DNA of 64,000 nucleotides from Allorhizobium ampelinum S4 (lineage in GTDB: Bacteria > Pseudomonadota > Alphaproteobacteria > Rhizobiales > Rhizobiaceae): NCBI RefSeq assembly GCF_000016285.1, contig NC_011989.1:3511001-3575000 (forward strand), written 5' to 3'. The notes beneath the pieces are model-generated. The model was not told the DNA's origin, searched no databases, and saw only the letters and a program-made list of their open reading frames with translations. A program made the translations under genes and the position numbers. Below, one piece after another: positions 14,898-26,823 of the stretch. Each line of letters begins with the position of its first letter. Within the stretch, counting starts at the first letter, position 1.

Positions 14898-17591
14898 TTA
14901 AGCGGCCAGATCGCGCAGAACGGTCTGCAAGATGCCACCGTTATTCACGTAGGTCACTTCGTCAAGCGTATCGATGCGGCAGATCAGCGGCAGATCCTTT
15001 ACCGTGCCATCGGCATAGGTGATCTTGGCGATCTTCTTCTCGCGTGGCTTGATCTCGCCTTCGAGGCCTTCGATCGTCACGGTCTCGTCGCCCTTCAGGT
15101 TGAGGCTGGCCCAGGTGGTGCCGTCCTCGAAGCAGAAAGGTACAATGCCCATGCCGACCAGGTTGGAGCGGTGGATACGCTCGAACGACTGGGCGATCAC
15201 GGCGCGCACGCCGAGCAGGTTGGTGCCCTTGGCAGCCCAGTCACGCGACGAGCCGTTGCCGTATTCGACGCCTGCAAAGATCACCAGGGGAACGCCCTCG
15301 GCCTTGTACTGCATGGCCGCATCGTAAATCGACATCTCTTCCTTGGACGGATAATGGATGGTGTAGCCACCTTCCTTGCCGTTCGGGCCGAGCATGTGGT
15401 TGCGGATACGGATATTGGCGAAGGTACCGCGCATCATCACTTCGTGATTGCCGCGACGGGTGCCGTACTGGTTGAAGTCAGCCACGCCAACGCCATGGTC
15501 CAGCAGATAAGCGCCAGCAGGCGACGCCGCCTTGATGGAGCCAGCCGGCGAGATATGGTCGGTGGTGATCTTGTCGCCGAACAGACCCAATACGCGAGCA
15601 TTGGTGATGTTCTTGAGACCGGAGCCGCTCTTGCCCATGCCCACGAAGTAAGGCGGGTTCTGCACATAGGTGGAGTTGTCGTCCCAGGCATAGGTCTGGC
15701 CAGCCGGAATCTGAACGGCCTGCCAGTTTTCATCGCCCTTGAACACGTCGGCATATTTGCTTTCATACAGCTCGCGGGTGACGTATTTCAGGATGAATTC
15801 CTGGATTTCCTTCGAGGTTGGCCAGATGTCCCGGAGGAAAACCGGATTGCCGTCCTGATCTTCGCCCAAAGGCTCCGTGGTCAGGTCCTTCTGGACTGAA
15901 CCGGCCAGCGCATAAGCCACAACCAGCGGCGGAGAGGCCAGATAGTTGGCCTGAACGTCCGGCGAGATACGGCCTTCAAAGTTACGGTTGCCCGACAACA
16001 CGCCAGCGGTGATCAGGCCCTTGTCGTTGATGGTCTTGGAGATCGGCGCTGGCAGCGGGCCAGAGTTGCCGATGCAGGTGGTGCAGCCGAAACCAACGAG
16101 GTTGAAGCCAAGCGCATCCAGAGACACTTGCAGACCAGACTTGGACAGGTATTCACCAACAACCTGGCTTCCAGGTGCCAGCGAGGTCTTGACCCAAGGC
16201 TTGGACTTCAGGCCCTTGGCAACAGCATTGCGGGCCAGAAGGCCAGCGGCAATCAACACGCTCGGGTTGGAGGTGTTGGTGCAGGAGGTGATAGCGGCAA
16301 TCGCCACATCGCCATGACCGAGGTCGAAGTCAGTGCCTTCAACCGGATAGCGATTGGAAAGCTGGCCGGGCTTCTTATAGTCGCCTTCCAGAGCCGTTGC
16401 GAAGTTTGGCGCAATCGTTTCCAAGGCCAGACGGCCTTCCGGACGCTTTGGACCGGCCATCGACGGCACAACGTCGCCGAGATCGAGTTCCAGCGTGTCG
16501 GTGAACACCAGTTCGGAACCGTCGCCATCGCGCCACATGCCCTGCGCCTTGGAATAGGCTTCGACCAGTGCAATCCGGTCCTTGGTGCGGCCCGACATGG
16601 TGAGGTAGTTGATGGTTTCGCCGTCAACCGGGAAGAAACCGCAGGTCGCGCCGTATTCTGGGCCCATGTTGCCAATGGTGGCGCGGTCGGCCAAAGACAT
16701 CGAATCCAGACCGGGGCCGAAGAATTCAACGAACTTGGACACAACGCCCTTCTTGCGCAGCATCTGCACAACGGTCAGCACGAGGTCGGTGGCGGTGACG
16801 CCTTCCTTGACCTTGCCAGTCAGCTTGAAGCCGATGACTTCAGGCAGAAGCATGGAAACCGGCTGACCAAGCATGGCCGCTTCCGCTTCGATACCGCCCA
16901 CGCCCCAGCCCAGAACGCCCAGACCATTGATCATGGTGGTGTGGCTGTCTGTGCCAACGCAGGTGTCAGGATAGGCAGTGGTTTCGCCGTCTTCATCCTT
17001 GGTCCAAACGGTCTGGCCGAGATATTCAAGGTTGACTTGGTGACAGATGCCAGTGCCCGGAGGAACAACGCGGAAGTTTTTGAACGCCTGCTGGCCCCAC
17101 TTGAGGAAGCGGTAACGCTCGCCGTTGCGCTCATATTCCAGCTCAACGTTGCGGGCAAAAGCGGTTGGCGTGCCGAATTCGTCAACAATAACCGAGTGGT
17201 CGATGACGAGGTCAACGGGAACCAGCGGGTTGATCTTTTCCGGATCGCCACCCAGCGACACCATGGCATCGCGCATGGCGGCCAGATCGACCACGGCGGG
17301 AACGCCGGTGAAGTCCTGCATCAGCACGCGGGCAGGGCGATAAGCGATTTCGTTTTCAGCCGTGCCCTTGTCAACGAGCCAGGCGGCGACGTTTTCAATG
17401 TCGGCCTTGGTGACGGAGCGGCCATCTTCGTTGCGCAGCAGGTTTTCCAGCAGCACCTTCATGGAATAGGGCAGTTTGGAGACGCCGGTCAGGCCATTGG
17501 CCTCGGCCTTGGGGATACTGTAATAGACATAATCCTTGCCATCGACGGAAAGCGTCGACCGGCAATTGAAACTGTCAAGCGATTTGGACAC
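14898..17591 (-). CDS. acnA: Aconitate hydratase A
   Basis: An 897-residue [4Fe-4S] enzyme of the AcnA/IRP1 branch that interconverts citrate and isocitrate in the TCA cycle. Cluster ligands are visible in the ITSCTNTSNPSV block and in GFGCTTCIGNSGP. The swivel-domain motifs VIFAGVEYGNGSSRDWAAKG and FERIHRSNLVGMG are intact. The start is GTG at 17591 (then SKSLDSFNCRSTL), the conserved rhizobial N-terminus, with a GGGG stretch about eight bases upstream; the in-frame codons further upstream have no family similarity. It is monocistronic, with a strong terminator, and divergent from ccmA. No iron-regulatory site was recognised upstream. Confidence 0.97.
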   Translation of the reverse strand: MSKSLDSFNCRSTLSVDGKDYVYYSIPKAEANGLTGVSKLPYSMKVLLENLLRNEDGRSVTKADIENVAAWLVDKGTAENEIAYRPARVLMQDFTGVPAVVDLAAMRDAMVSLGGDPEKINPLVPVDLVIDHSVIVDEFGTPTAFARNVELEYERNGERYRFLKWGQQAFKNFRVVPPGTGICHQVNLEYLGQTVWTKDEDGETTAYPDTCVGTDSHTTMINGLGVLGWGVGGIEAEAAMLGQPVSMLLPEVIGFKLTGKVKEGVTATDLVLTVVQMLRKKGVVSKFVEFFGPGLDSMSLADRATIGNMGPEYGATCGFFPVDGETINYLTMSGRTKDRIALVEAYSKAQGMWRDGDGSELVFTDTLELDLGDVVPSMAGPKRPEGRLALETIAPNFATALEGDYKKPGQLSNRYPVEGTDFDLGHGDVAIAAITSCTNTSNPSVLIAAGLLARNAVAKGLKSKPWVKTSLAPGSQVVGEYLSKSGLQVSLDALGFNLVGFGCTTCIGNSGPLPAPISKTINDKGLITAGVLSGNRNFEGRISPDVQANYLASPPLVVAYALAGSVQKDLTTEPLGEDQDGNPVFLRDIWPTSKEIQEFILKYVTRELYESKYADVFKGDENWQAVQIPAGQTYAWDDNSTYVQNPPYFVGMGKSGSGLKNITNARVLGLFGDKITTDHISPAGSIKAASPAGAYLLDHGVGVADFNQYGTRRGNHEVMMRGTFANIRIRNHMLGPNGKEGGYTIHYPSKEEMSIYDAAMQYKAEGVPLVIFAGVEYGNGSSRDWAAKGTNLLGVRAVIAQSFERIHRSNLVGMGIVPFCFEDGTTWASLNLKGDETVTIEGLEGEIKPREKKIAKITYADGTVKDLPLICRIDTLDEVTYVNNGGILQTVLRDLAA

Positions 17592-17842
17592 GGATAGAAC
17601 CCCGCTGATACTGATAGCCAACACATACGTGCGGACGCCTATGCACTACATGCACATCAGGATGCGGGTGCGACCATTTCCGCTGTCCGCCCGTGAAAAT
17701 CGCTTTACGCAACATTCAAGTTCGGCGCTAGGATGATGGACACGCCGGTCGCTGGCGTGGTTGCAGGTCTTATAGAGAATTTCCAAGAACTGTTCCAGAG
17801 TGTAGAAGGCCAAATGGCACAATTTTTTAAAGGCGATAAGCT

Positions 17843-18508
17843 TTGCTAAACAAAGGGGAAATCACCCGGCTAAATGCCCTGGAACTGGCCGCAAAACGCG
17901 GGGAAGATCTGCTGTTTCGCAACGTCTCCTTCACGCTGTCATCTGGCGAAGCGCTGATCCTGACCGGTCGCAACGGATCGGGAAAATCCACCTTGCTGCG
18001 GGTCATCGCCGGCTTCATCCGGCCAGAGCGCGGCTCCGTCCTGTTCGAATCACCTGGCACCGAGCCACGACCGCCCCGCGAGGTCAGCCATTATCTCGGC
18101 CATCGCAACGGCATGAAGGCGGAACTGACGGTGGCTGAAAATCTGGAATTCTGGAAGGCATTTCTCGGACAGCCCCAAGGCGGCGCGGGTATCTCCATCG
18201 AAGAGGCCGCCGATCAGGTCGGGCTGGGCGGCATCACCCACCTGCCCTATGGCTATCTTTCTGCCGGGCAGCAGCGGCGCTTTGCCATGGCCCGGCTGCT
18301 GGTCTCCTACCGGCCGATCTGGATTCTCGATGAGCCGACAGCGGCACTGGACGTGAAGGCCGATGAGATGTTTTCAAGCCTGATCCGCGCCCATCTGGCC
18401 CAAGGCGGCATGGTGCTGGCCGCCACCCACCAGCCACTGGGCCTGGAAAGCCCGAAACAGTTGGAAATGAAGGGCTTCGACTACGGCGATCTGGAGGATG
18501 CGGCGTGA
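17843..18508 (+). CDS. ccmA: Cytochrome c maturation ABC ATPase CcmA
   Basis: A 221-residue ATPase of the CcmAB complex, which drives haem release from holo-CcmE in the periplasm. Walker A is GRNGSGKST (residues 42-50), the signature is LSAGQQRRFAMARLL and Walker B is IWILDEPTAALD. The start is uncertain: no ATG lies in frame before the domain, and TTG at 17843 with an AAGG sequence upstream is the best choice. A stronger AAAGGGGAAA site lies just inside the frame but has no usual start codon after it. It opens the ccmABCDG operon; its stop overlaps the ccmB start. Confidence 0.93.
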   Translation: MLNKGEITRLNALELAAKRGEDLLFRNVSFTLSSGEALILTGRNGSGKSTLLRVIAGFIRPERGSVLFESPGTEPRPPREVSHYLGHRNGMKAELTVAENLEFWKAFLGQPQGGAGISIEEAADQVGLGGITHLPYGYLSAGQQRRFAMARLLVSYRPIWILDEPTAALDVKADEMFSSLIRAHLAQGGMVLAATHQPLGLESPKQLEMKGFDYGDLEDAA

Positions 18509-19164
18509 TCGCTCTTTTCCTGCGCGACTTGAAACTGTCGGTCAGGGCGGGCGGCGGCGCGCTGATCGGTGTGCTGTTCTTCCTGACTGTGGTTGCCGTC
18601 ATTCCCTTTGGCGTCGGACCGGATATGAATCTGCTGGCCCGCATCGGCCCGGCCATTGTCTGGATTGGCGCGCTGCTGTCGGCGTTGCTTGGCCTCGACC
18701 GGCTATTTCAGGCCGACCGTGATGACGGTTCGCTGGATCTGCTCCTGATGCAGGAGACACCGCTGGTGCTGACCGTTTTCGTAAAGTGTCTCGCCCATTG
18801 GACGGCGACCAGCCTGCCGCTGGTGATCGCTTCGCCGCTGCTGGGCCTGTTCATGAATATGAGCGAAATAGCCATCGGGGCGGTGATGTTGACGCTGCTG
18901 GTTGGCTCTCCCGCACTCACCTTCATCGGCGCTGCCGGGGCAGCCGTCGCCGTGGCCCTACCGCGCGGTGGATTGCTGGTGTCGATCCTGGTTCTGCCGC
19001 TGGCCATTCCGGTGCTGATTTTCGGTGTCAGCGCCTCCTATGCGGCTGTGGAAGACCCGGCCCCTTTTCTGCCGCCCTTTCTGTTTTTATCGGCACTTAC
19101 TTTATTCTTCGCTGTCATCGGGCCATCGGCAGCCGCATTGGCGCTTAGAAACACAGCGGATTGA
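18505..19164 (+). CDS. ccmB: Haem exporter/CcmAB complex permease CcmB
   Basis: A 219-residue inner-membrane protein with six predicted helices. It begins GTG at 18505, overlapping the ccmA stop by four bases. The block DRLFQADRDDGSLDLLLMQ at about residues 69-87 is the conserved CcmB cytosolic loop that docks the CcmA ATPase. With CcmA, C and D it loads and releases haem on CcmE during cytochrome c maturation. The first 30 residues are a typical CcmB start (FLRDLKLSVRAGGG). Confidence 0.95.
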   Translation: MIALFLRDLKLSVRAGGGALIGVLFFLTVVAVIPFGVGPDMNLLARIGPAIVWIGALLSALLGLDRLFQADRDDGSLDLLLMQETPLVLTVFVKCLAHWTATSLPLVIASPLLGLFMNMSEIAIGAVMLTLLVGSPALTFIGAAGAAVAVALPRGGLLVSILVLPLAIPVLIFGVSASYAAVEDPAPFLPPFLFLSALTLFFAVIGPSAAALALRNTAD

Positions 19165-19232
19165 TCGTTCTTGACCCCCTGCAATTGATTGCGATCAATT
19201 GCAGCAACACCATCCTCAGGGTAGAAAGCAGC

Positions 19233-20015
19233 ATGACCGACAATAGCCTTGCTTCGACCAAGCTTACTGCCCGATTAAACGCGCTGGCCAATCCGACCCG
19301 GTTTCTGGCACTGGTAGCGCGTGTCCTGCCATGGATGGCGGGAATAACCGTTATTCTGCTGGCCGTTGGCCTGACGCTCGCCTTTACGACAGAGGGCGAC
19401 TACCAGCAGGGCGATACGGTGCGGATCATGTATATTCATGTGCCCGCCGCCTGGCTGGCAATGATGTGCTATTCGGTCATGGCGATTTCCGCCATCGGCA
19501 CGCTGGTCTGGCGTCATCCGCTGGCCGATGTCAGCCATCGGGCTGCGGCCCCGTTGGGGGCAGCCTTCACCTTCATCGCGCTGGTCACCGGCTCGCTCTG
19601 GGGGCGACCGATGTGGGGAACATGGTGGGCCTGGGGCGATGCCCGCCTGACCTCGGTGTTCATTCTGTTCCTGATGTATCTGGGCCTGATCGCCCTCAAC
19701 CGGGCCATGGACGATCCGTCGAAATCGGCGCGGATCAGTTCGGTGCTGATCCTGGTCGGCTTCGTCAATATTCCGATCATCAAATTTTCCGTGGAATGGT
19801 GGAATACGCTGCACCAGCCTGCCAGCATCATGAAGCTTGGCGGCCCAAGCGTCGATCCGGAGTTTTTGCGGCCACTGCTGATCATGGCCGTGGCCTTCAC
19901 GCTGCTGTTCTTCACCCTGCATTTGATGGCGATGCGTAACGAGATCTGGCGGCGGCGAATCATGGCCCAGCGCCGTCTTGCCGCCCGGGTCGCCTCGCAG
20001 GAGAGCGCATCATGA
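19233..20015 (+). CDS. ccmC: Haem-handling membrane protein CcmC
   Basis: A 260-residue integral membrane protein with six helices. The tryptophan-rich haem-binding motif WGRPMWGTWWAWGDARLTS is present, flanked by conserved histidines in YIHVPAAW and in the DVSHRAAAPLGA segment. CcmC presents haem to CcmE. The ATG at 19233 (MTDNSLASTKL) was chosen; a longer frame begins at 19161, overlapping ccmB, but its first 24 residues have no family resemblance. The stop overlaps the ccmD start in an ATGA junction. Confidence 0.96.
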   Translation: MTDNSLASTKLTARLNALANPTRFLALVARVLPWMAGITVILLAVGLTLAFTTEGDYQQGDTVRIMYIHVPAAWLAMMCYSVMAISAIGTLVWRHPLADVSHRAAAPLGAAFTFIALVTGSLWGRPMWGTWWAWGDARLTSVFILFLMYLGLIALNRAMDDPSKSARISSVLILVGFVNIPIIKFSVEWWNTLHQPASIMKLGGPSVDPEFLRPLLIMAVAFTLLFFTLHLMAMRNEIWRRRIMAQRRLAARVASQESAS

Positions 20016-20182
20016 AATATGCCTTCTATATCGGCACCGCCTATGGCCTCACCGCCGCCGCCATCCTGTTCATGGTCTTCTGGATCTGGCTGGAGGGGCG
20101 CGCGCGTCAGAAAGAATTGAAGGCGCTGGAGGCAGCAGGCATCCGCCGTCGCTCCGATCCATCGACAGAAAAGGCGCTCTGA
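20012..20182 (+). CDS. ccmD: Haem exporter accessory protein CcmD (short gene)
   Basis: A 56-residue single-pass membrane protein: a hydrophobic helix (about residues 5-27: YIGTAYGLTAAAILFMVFWI) followed by a basic Arg/Lys-rich cytosolic tail. This is the canonical CcmD layout, needed for release of holo-CcmE from CcmABC. Its ATG overlaps the ccmC stop (ATGA) and its stop shares a base with the ccmG start (TGATG), so translation is coupled on both sides. Identification rests on size, topology and position between ccmC and ccmG. Confidence 0.92.
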   Translation: MKYAFYIGTAYGLTAAAILFMVFWIWLEGRARQKELKALEAAGIRRRSDPSTEKAL

Positions 20183-20808
20183 TGGCTGAGAACAGGCTGG
20201 AAACCGCTGAAAAGCGCGGGCTTTCCCGTTACCTGCTGGCGGCCATTCCGCTTGCGGTTTTTGCGCTGATCGCCGGTACTGCCGGAAAAATGCTCTATGA
20301 TCAGGATTTCAACGGCAAGAATGTCAGCGATATTCCATCCGCACTGATCGGCACCAAAGCGCCCACCCTGAACCTGCCGCCGCTGGAGGGCTCCAACCTT
20401 CCGGCGCTGACCTCTTCCGCCATCACGGGCAAGCTGACACTGGTCAATGTGTTTGCGTCCTGGTGCATACCTTGCCGCGACGAGCATCCGCTGCTGAAAC
20501 AGCTGAGCAATGACCCCCGCATCCAGATCGTCGCCATCAACTACAAGGACAAGAGCGATAATGCGCTCAGGTTTTTGGGCGAGCTTGGCAATCCCTACAA
20601 GGCCATCGGCATCGACCCGAACGGCAAGGCGGCAATTGACTGGGGCGTCTACGGCATTCCGGAAAGCTATCTTGTCGCCCCGGATGGCACGATTGTTTAT
20701 AAGCGGGTTGGGCCTTTTGATGCGCAGTCGATAGAAAAGGGTCTTTACCCGGCTATCGATAGGGCGCTTGCCGTCAAAGCCATTACAGAGCCGCCTGCCA
20801 GGCCTTGA
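20182..20808 (+). CDS. ccmG: Cytochrome c biogenesis thiol:disulfide oxidoreductase CcmG/DsbE
   Basis: A 208-residue membrane-anchored periplasmic thioredoxin. A signal anchor covers about residues 16-35, and the active site is WCIPC with C95 and C98. The CcmG-specific glutamate pocket is seen as [15 protein letters not shown], including the cis-proline. It reduces apocytochrome c cysteines before haem attachment. The ATG at 20182 overlaps the ccmD stop. It ends the operon: the next gene is convergent and overlaps its last 26 bases. Genes ccmE, ccmF and ccmH are not in the window. Confidence 0.95.
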   Translation: MAENRLETAEKRGLSRYLLAAIPLAVFALIAGTAGKMLYDQDFNGKNVSDIPSALIGTKAPTLNLPPLEGSNLPALTSSAITGKLTLVNVFASWCIPCRDEHPLLKQLSNDPRIQIVAINYKDKSDNALRFLGELGNPYKAIGIDPNGKAAIDWGVYGIPESYLVAPDGTIVYKRVGPFDAQSIEKGLYPAIDRALAVKAITEPPARP

Positions 20809-21373
20809 TCGCATCCACCGGCCAGACCAGCATGATGACATTTAGTGTCAGATTGTCGCGGATCAGATACCCCGTCAGCAACTCGAAAAATACGGCAACG
20901 ACAATCGTTAGCCACACCGGCACACGGGCTGCAAACAGGAAGCCGAGCGCCATGAACACGGTATCCATCGCCGAATTCAGGATGCTGTCGCCTTCATAGC
21001 CAACCGCCATGGTCGCAGCCCGGTAACGATTGATGATGACGGGTGAATTTTCCAACAATTCCCAGCCCGACTCGATCAAGGTTGCCAGCGTCAGGCGCTG
21101 ACCGAACGACCCGCGCCGCAGCACCAGCCAGCCGAGACCATAAAACAGGAATCCGTGGATGATATGCGAGGGCGTGTACCAATCCGCCAAATGTTGGGAA
21201 TTGCCCGGTGTATTCACCCCCGCCTCGAACAGCTTCACATAGCCGCAGGAGCAAATCCAGATCCGGCCCATGAAATGCTCGGCAAAGATCTGCACGGCCA
21301 GAATGATGACGGGAACCACCAGCCAGAACGAGGCGGCATGATGGGTTTTCGGCGCTCCCGCTACAGCCTTCAC
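20783..21373 (-). CDS. DUF2585 (UPF0314) membrane protein
   Basis: A 196-residue membrane protein with about five hydrophobic segments. Conserved blocks include [52 protein letters not shown] and [17 protein letters not shown], which identify the alphaproteobacterial UPF0314/DUF2585 family. No function has been assigned. It overlaps the yciB stop by four bases (ATGA), so the two are translationally coupled, and its own 3' end overlaps ccmG in the convergent direction. Coupling with a septation/envelope protein hints at an envelope role, but this is inference. Confidence 0.88.
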   Translation of the reverse strand: MKAVAGAPKTHHAASFWLVVPVIILAVQIFAEHFMGRIWICSCGYVKLFEAGVNTPGNSQHLADWYTPSHIIHGFLFYGLGWLVLRRGSFGQRLTLATLIESGWELLENSPVIINRYRAATMAVGYEGDSILNSAMDTVFMALGFLFAARVPVWLTIVVAVFFELLTGYLIRDNLTLNVIMLVWPVDAIKAWQAAL

Positions 21374-22020
21374 TTGCCGCCCTCTTCCGCCTTATTTTCC
21401 AGGGAATGGCGCATGATCAGCGGCATCTGCGCCAGCGTGAAGAGGATGGTGATCGGCATCGTTCCCCAGACCTTGAAATTCACCCAGACATCATTGGTGA
21501 AATTGCGCCAGACCACCTCGTTCAACACCGACAGGAACAGGAAGAAAATACCCCATCGCAGGGTCAACTTGCGCCAGCCCTCGTCATCGAGTTGAAAGGC
21601 GGCGTTGAAGACATAGCCGAGCAAGGATTTGCCAAACAGTAATCCACCAAGCAGCACCAGGCCGAACAGTGCATTGACGATGGTCGGCTTCATCTTGATG
21701 AATGTGTCGTCCTGGAGCCAAATCGACAGCGATCCGAACACCAGCACCACCACGCCGGACACAAAAGGCATGACCGGCAAATGCTTGAAGACGATTTTGG
21801 ACACGACCAGCGCCACCACGGTGGCGACCATGAACAGCGCCGTCGCAATCAGCAGCGGCCCGCCGATGGCGGTCAGGGCCGGAAAATGCGCCGCCAGCCA
21901 TTCGCCGCGCAGATTGCCGAAGAAGAACACCAGCAGAGGCCCAAGCTCCAAAGCCAGCTTCAGCAAGGGGTGATGCTGTTCTGCCGCACTTGGTTGCTGG
22001 TCTGCGTTTCCTGCTGTCAT
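21370..22020 (-). CDS. yciB: Septation protein A, YciB/IspZ family
   Basis: A 216-residue inner-membrane protein with five or six helices. The family blocks are [31 protein letters not shown] and [20 protein letters not shown]. YciB interacts with divisome and elongasome proteins in E. coli, and in Shigella the homologue IspZ is needed for intracellular spreading and septation. The N-terminus is slightly extended with a polar Gln/Pro-rich segment. It lies 73 bases downstream of ftsY on the same strand, and the DUF2585 gene is coupled to it. Confidence 0.94.
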   Translation of the reverse strand: MTAGNADQQPSAAEQHHPLLKLALELGPLLVFFFGNLRGEWLAAHFPALTAIGGPLLIATALFMVATVVALVVSKIVFKHLPVMPFVSGVVVLVFGSLSIWLQDDTFIKMKPTIVNALFGLVLLGGLLFGKSLLGYVFNAAFQLDDEGWRKLTLRWGIFFLFLSVLNEVVWRNFTNDVWVNFKVWGTMPITILFTLAQMPLIMRHSLENKAEEGGK

Positions 22021-22093
22021 GGTATCCTGCTTTGCTCTTCGGGCTCAATACGGTGATTAACGTGAAATTGCGTCGAATTTAAAGGTGGGTGCT

Positions 22094-23458
<1,365 letters not shown>

Positions 23459-23480
23459 GATGTTCTTTGCTTTTCGACGT

Positions 23481-24755
23481 TCAGGCCGCAGCGGCGGCTG
23501 ACTGTTCAATAATCAGGTGACGTCCATTGTGACCGCCGATCACCGCATCCACAAGGGCACCCGGCAGATGGCCCGGAGCGGCCACCAGGGTGAAGTCCTG
23601 CGTATGCGCCATTTCGTTGCGCTCCACCAGCAGCTTTTGCTGTGAACCGACCATGTGTTCAAGATGGGCATGATGCAGCTGTTCGGCAACCGCACGAAGG
23701 CTGGCCGCACGCGCTTTCACCAGGGCGCGGTCCAGTTGCGGCATCCGGGCGGCCGGTGTACCGGGCCGGGGGCTATAGGGAAACACATGCAGATGGGCGA
23801 TGCCGATCTCTTGCGCCAACCGGGCAGAATTTGCCGCCATCTCCTCGGTTTCAGTCGGGAACCCGGCAATCATATCAGCACCGAAGCTGAAATCAGGCCG
23901 CAGGACGCGGACCTGTGTCGCAAACCCCAAAGCATCCGCCCGTGAATGGCGGCGCTTCATCCGCTTCAGGATCATGTCGTCACCATGCTGCAACGACAGA
24001 TGCAGATGCGGCATGAAACGCGGCTCTTCGGCGATCAGATCGAGCAAGTGGCGGTCAACCTCGATACTATCGATGGACGACAGCCGCAGGCGCAGAATGT
24101 CAGGCACCTGTTTCAACAGCGTCTTTGCCAATAGGCCAAGGCTGGGCTGGCCGGGCAGATCAGCGCCGTAGCTGGTGGCATCCACGCCGGTCAGCACCAC
24201 CTCGCGGTAGCCGTTTTCCACCAGCTTGCGGGCCTGTTCCACCACGGCCCCCATTGGCACGGAGCGCGAATTGCCGCGTCCATAGGGGATGATACAGAAG
24301 GTGCAGCGATGGTCGCAGCCGTTCTGCACCTGAAGGAAACCGCGCACATGGCCGTCAATATGGCTGACCATCTGCGGCGCGGTCTCTGTCACGCTCATGA
24401 TATCGTTGACCCGCAGCTTTTCCGCCGCAGCCACGCCGAAATCCGGCAAGGCCCGGTAATGTTCGGCCTTCAGCTTTTCCTCATTGCCCAGCACCAGATC
24501 CACTTCCGGCATGGCGGCAAAGCCTGCGGCATCGGTCTGGGCGGCGCAGCCGGTGACGATAATCCGCGCTTGCGGGTTTTCACGCCGAGCCCGGCGAATG
24601 GCTTGGCGGGCCTGACGCACCGCCTCGCCCGTCACCGCACAGGTATTGACCAGAATGGCCTGATCAAGGCCCGCCTTTTCGGCCTCGGCCTTCATCACTT
24701 CCGATTCGTAGGTATTGAGGCGGCAGCCGAAGGTGATGACGTTTATGTCGCTCAC
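23481..24755 (-). CDS. mtaB: tRNA t6A37 methylthiotransferase MtaB
   Basis: A 424-residue radical-SAM methylthiotransferase. The N-terminal UPF0004 domain has cysteines in [22 protein letters not shown] and VTGCAAQT. The radical-SAM cluster motif is [21 protein letters not shown]. It converts t6A to ms2t6A at position 37 of tRNAs; its short form without the MiaB-style start favours MtaB over MiaB. The start is GTG at 24755, overlapping the dapF stop (GTGA), so it is translated with dapF. The dapF-mtaB-ftsY order is a common alphaproteobacterial cluster. Confidence 0.94.
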   Translation of the reverse strand: MSDINVITFGCRLNTYESEVMKAEAEKAGLDQAILVNTCAVTGEAVRQARQAIRRARRENPQARIIVTGCAAQTDAAGFAAMPEVDLVLGNEEKLKAEHYRALPDFGVAAAEKLRVNDIMSVTETAPQMVSHIDGHVRGFLQVQNGCDHRCTFCIIPYGRGNSRSVPMGAVVEQARKLVENGYREVVLTGVDATSYGADLPGQPSLGLLAKTLLKQVPDILRLRLSSIDSIEVDRHLLDLIAEEPRFMPHLHLSLQHGDDMILKRMKRRHSRADALGFATQVRVLRPDFSFGADMIAGFPTETEEMAANSARLAQEIGIAHLHVFPYSPRPGTPAARMPQLDRALVKARAASLRAVAEQLHHAHLEHMVGSQQKLLVERNEMAHTQDFTLVAAPGHLPGALVDAVIGGHNGRHLIIEQSAAAAA

Positions 24756-25663
24756 GAGACGGAGGCCTCGTGGCCAGCCTGCTGCTCACGCTGCCAGTCG
24801 CCGGTCTGCGGATCGAGCTGTCCAGCCCATTCCCATTCTGCCGCACCGGTCATGATCACATGCCCGTCACGCTCGCGCCATTCGATGTCGAGGGCCTGGC
24901 GGTTGGGGCTGGAGGCGACGGTGATCGTCACCTTGCGCTCGGCGCGCCCGGTGCGCGCTGCGGAAACGCCCGCAGCACAAGCGGCGGAACCGCAGGCCAG
25001 CGTCAGCCCAGCGCCGCGCTCCCAGGTGCGGGTGGTCATCGTGGTCCTGGATGTGACCTGCGCCAAGGTAATATTGGCCTTTTCGGGAAACAGCGGATGG
25101 TTTTCGAGCAGCGGCCCGAACCGTTCCAGATCATAGGACATCGGATCGCGGTCCACCCAGAACACCGCATGCGGATTGCCCATCGACATCACGGCAGGCG
25201 AATGCAGCACCGGCGCATCAATCGGCCCGATCTGCAATTCGATCCGGCTGGTATCATGAAACTCTTCCGACAGCGGGATGCGGTTCCAGTCGAACACAGG
25301 TGAGCCCATATCCACGGACACCGTCCTATCGTCATGCTCGACAGCATTGAGAATACCGGCCAGCGTCTGGAAGGTGAAAGCCTTCAGGCCGGTTTCCGCC
25401 GACAGCGCCTGCACCACACAGCGCGTACCGTTGCCACAGGCCTGCGCCAGCGTGCCATCGCAATTGATAATGTCAATATAGGCGAAGGTGCCCGCCAGCT
25501 TCGGATCATGGATCGCCATGATCTGGTCGAAATGGGTTTCAGCGTTACCCGCCAGCGCAATAGCTGCCTGCGGCATGACCCGGTCGGCACGGCCGCGCAT
25601 GTCAACGACCAGGATCTTGTTGCCAAGCCCGTTCATCTTCGCGAATTCGACCCGATTGCCCAT
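24752..25663 (-). CDS. dapF: Diaminopimelate epimerase
   Basis: A 303-residue cofactor-independent epimerase converting LL- to meso-diaminopimelate for peptidoglycan and lysine synthesis. Both catalytic cysteines are present: C76 in QACGNGTRC, and the second in [12 protein letters not shown]. The N-terminus [18 protein letters not shown] is the family start and supports the ATG at 25663 rather than a longer frame. It overlaps mtaB by four bases. An MBL hydrolase gene ends 71 bases upstream on the same strand and might be cotranscribed. Confidence 0.97.
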   Translation of the reverse strand: MGNRVEFAKMNGLGNKILVVDMRGRADRVMPQAAIALAGNAETHFDQIMAIHDPKLAGTFAYIDIINCDGTLAQACGNGTRCVVQALSAETGLKAFTFQTLAGILNAVEHDDRTVSVDMGSPVFDWNRIPLSEEFHDTSRIELQIGPIDAPVLHSPAVMSMGNPHAVFWVDRDPMSYDLERFGPLLENHPLFPEKANITLAQVTSRTTMTTRTWERGAGLTLACGSAACAAGVSAARTGRAERKVTITVASSPNRQALDIEWRERDGHVIMTGAAEWEWAGQLDPQTGDWQREQQAGHEASVS

Positions 25664-25734
25664 AGCCTTCCTGTCCTGCGGTTGTTGAGCGCTATATGGC
25701 GCAATTTCACTGGAATTACCAGTGGCAGCGGGGG

Positions 25735-26730
25735 TCAACCGGCAGGCACATCAAACACCTGGCCAGCCCGCAAAGGCCGGAACCGTTCGGGCGCAATGCC
25801 CGCCGCTTCCAACGCGGTGGCCAGATGGTCCACAGGCTCCGTGATCGGCTCGTCGGTCAGTTGGAACGTTCCGAAATGATGGCCAACGGCAAAAGAGGCA
25901 TTGCAGAGCGTAAAACCCTCCACCGCTTCCTGCGGGTTCTGATGCTGGCCGCGCATGAACCAGCGCGGCTCATAGGCGCCAATTGGCAGGTTAGCCAGCC
26001 GGAACCCTCCATATTTCCGGGCCGCAGCCCGGTAATTGATGCCATCGTGAAAGCCGGTATCGCCGATATGGTAGATCTTGCCGGCAGGCGTTTCGAGCAC
26101 AAAAGCAGCCCACAGCGCCATGCGCCGATCCCTTGCCCCGCGCGCCGACCAGTGATGGCAGGGTTCTGCGGTGACACGGGTATCGGCGCTGACCGCCAGA
26201 TGCTGACCCCAATCCAGCACGCTGACATGAGCCAGAGGCACGGCACGGCGAATGGTGACATCATTGCCCAATGGCGTGACGAAATGCGGCGCAAATGCGT
26301 GATGCAGGCGCGCCAGCGTCTTTCCGTCGAGATGGTCGTAATGATTATGGGTGATCAACACCACATCAATGGGCGGAAGGTCGTTCAGCCGAATTCCCGG
26401 AGCGATCGCTCGCTTCGGCCCGGCAAATGCCACCGGGCTGGCCCGGTCGGACCAGACGGGATCGGTCAGAATATTAAGCCCGCCAACTTGGATCAGCATC
26501 GAGGCATGGCCGATCATCGTCACCCGCAGATCTTTGCCATCGACACGCGGCAGTGGCCGAGCCTGCCCTTCCGGCAACTCGACCTGCTTGGGCCAGCGAG
26601 CACGCTGCCCATTGAGCTTCCAGCGCATCACGGAGTTAAAGCCGAAGGGCGCGATACCGCCAGGATTGAAAAAACGGGTTCCATCGAAATGATCGGAAAC
26701 GGGACCGCGATAATAGGGATTTTTTGTCAT
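25735..26730 (-). CDS. Metallo-beta-lactamase-fold hydrolase, NAPE-PLD/UlaG-like
   Basis: A 331-residue protein of the MBL superfamily. The zinc motif is [13 protein letters not shown] (HxHxDH), with further ligands in [11 protein letters not shown] and the Asp of [28 protein letters not shown] is the typical start of the fold. The overall pattern, including PLGND and [18 protein letters not shown], is that of the branch related to N-acylphosphatidylethanolamine phospholipase D and Rv0906-like proteins. The substrate in rhizobia is unknown. It has no signal peptide. It is divergent from a secreted unknown protein at 26824. Confidence 0.88.
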   Translation of the reverse strand: MTKNPYYRGPVSDHFDGTRFFNPGGIAPFGFNSVMRWKLNGQRARWPKQVELPEGQARPLPRVDGKDLRVTMIGHASMLIQVGGLNILTDPVWSDRASPVAFAGPKRAIAPGIRLNDLPPIDVVLITHNHYDHLDGKTLARLHHAFAPHFVTPLGNDVTIRRAVPLAHVSVLDWGQHLAVSADTRVTAEPCHHWSARGARDRRMALWAAFVLETPAGKIYHIGDTGFHDGINYRAAARKYGGFRLANLPIGAYEPRWFMRGQHQNPQEAVEGFTLCNASFAVGHHFGTFQLTDEPITEPVDHLATALEAAGIAPERFRPLRAGQVFDVPAG

Positions 26731-26823
26731 GACATCTTCAATTGTTAAAATCGATGACTTCCCAGAAAGTCACGATCACCTAGATATGGATTACAACCGT
26801 TTTTTGGCAAATAGGACATATGG

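Noticed and set aside
16128..17597. 489-codon plus-strand open frame opposite acnA
   Set aside because: It lies wholly inside the acnA coding sequence on the other strand, has an unusual residue composition and no family features. It is a codon-structure shadow.
25696..26748. 350-codon plus-strand open frame opposite the MBL hydrolase
   Set aside because: The minus-strand gene has the complete HxHxDH zinc motif; this frame is a shadow.
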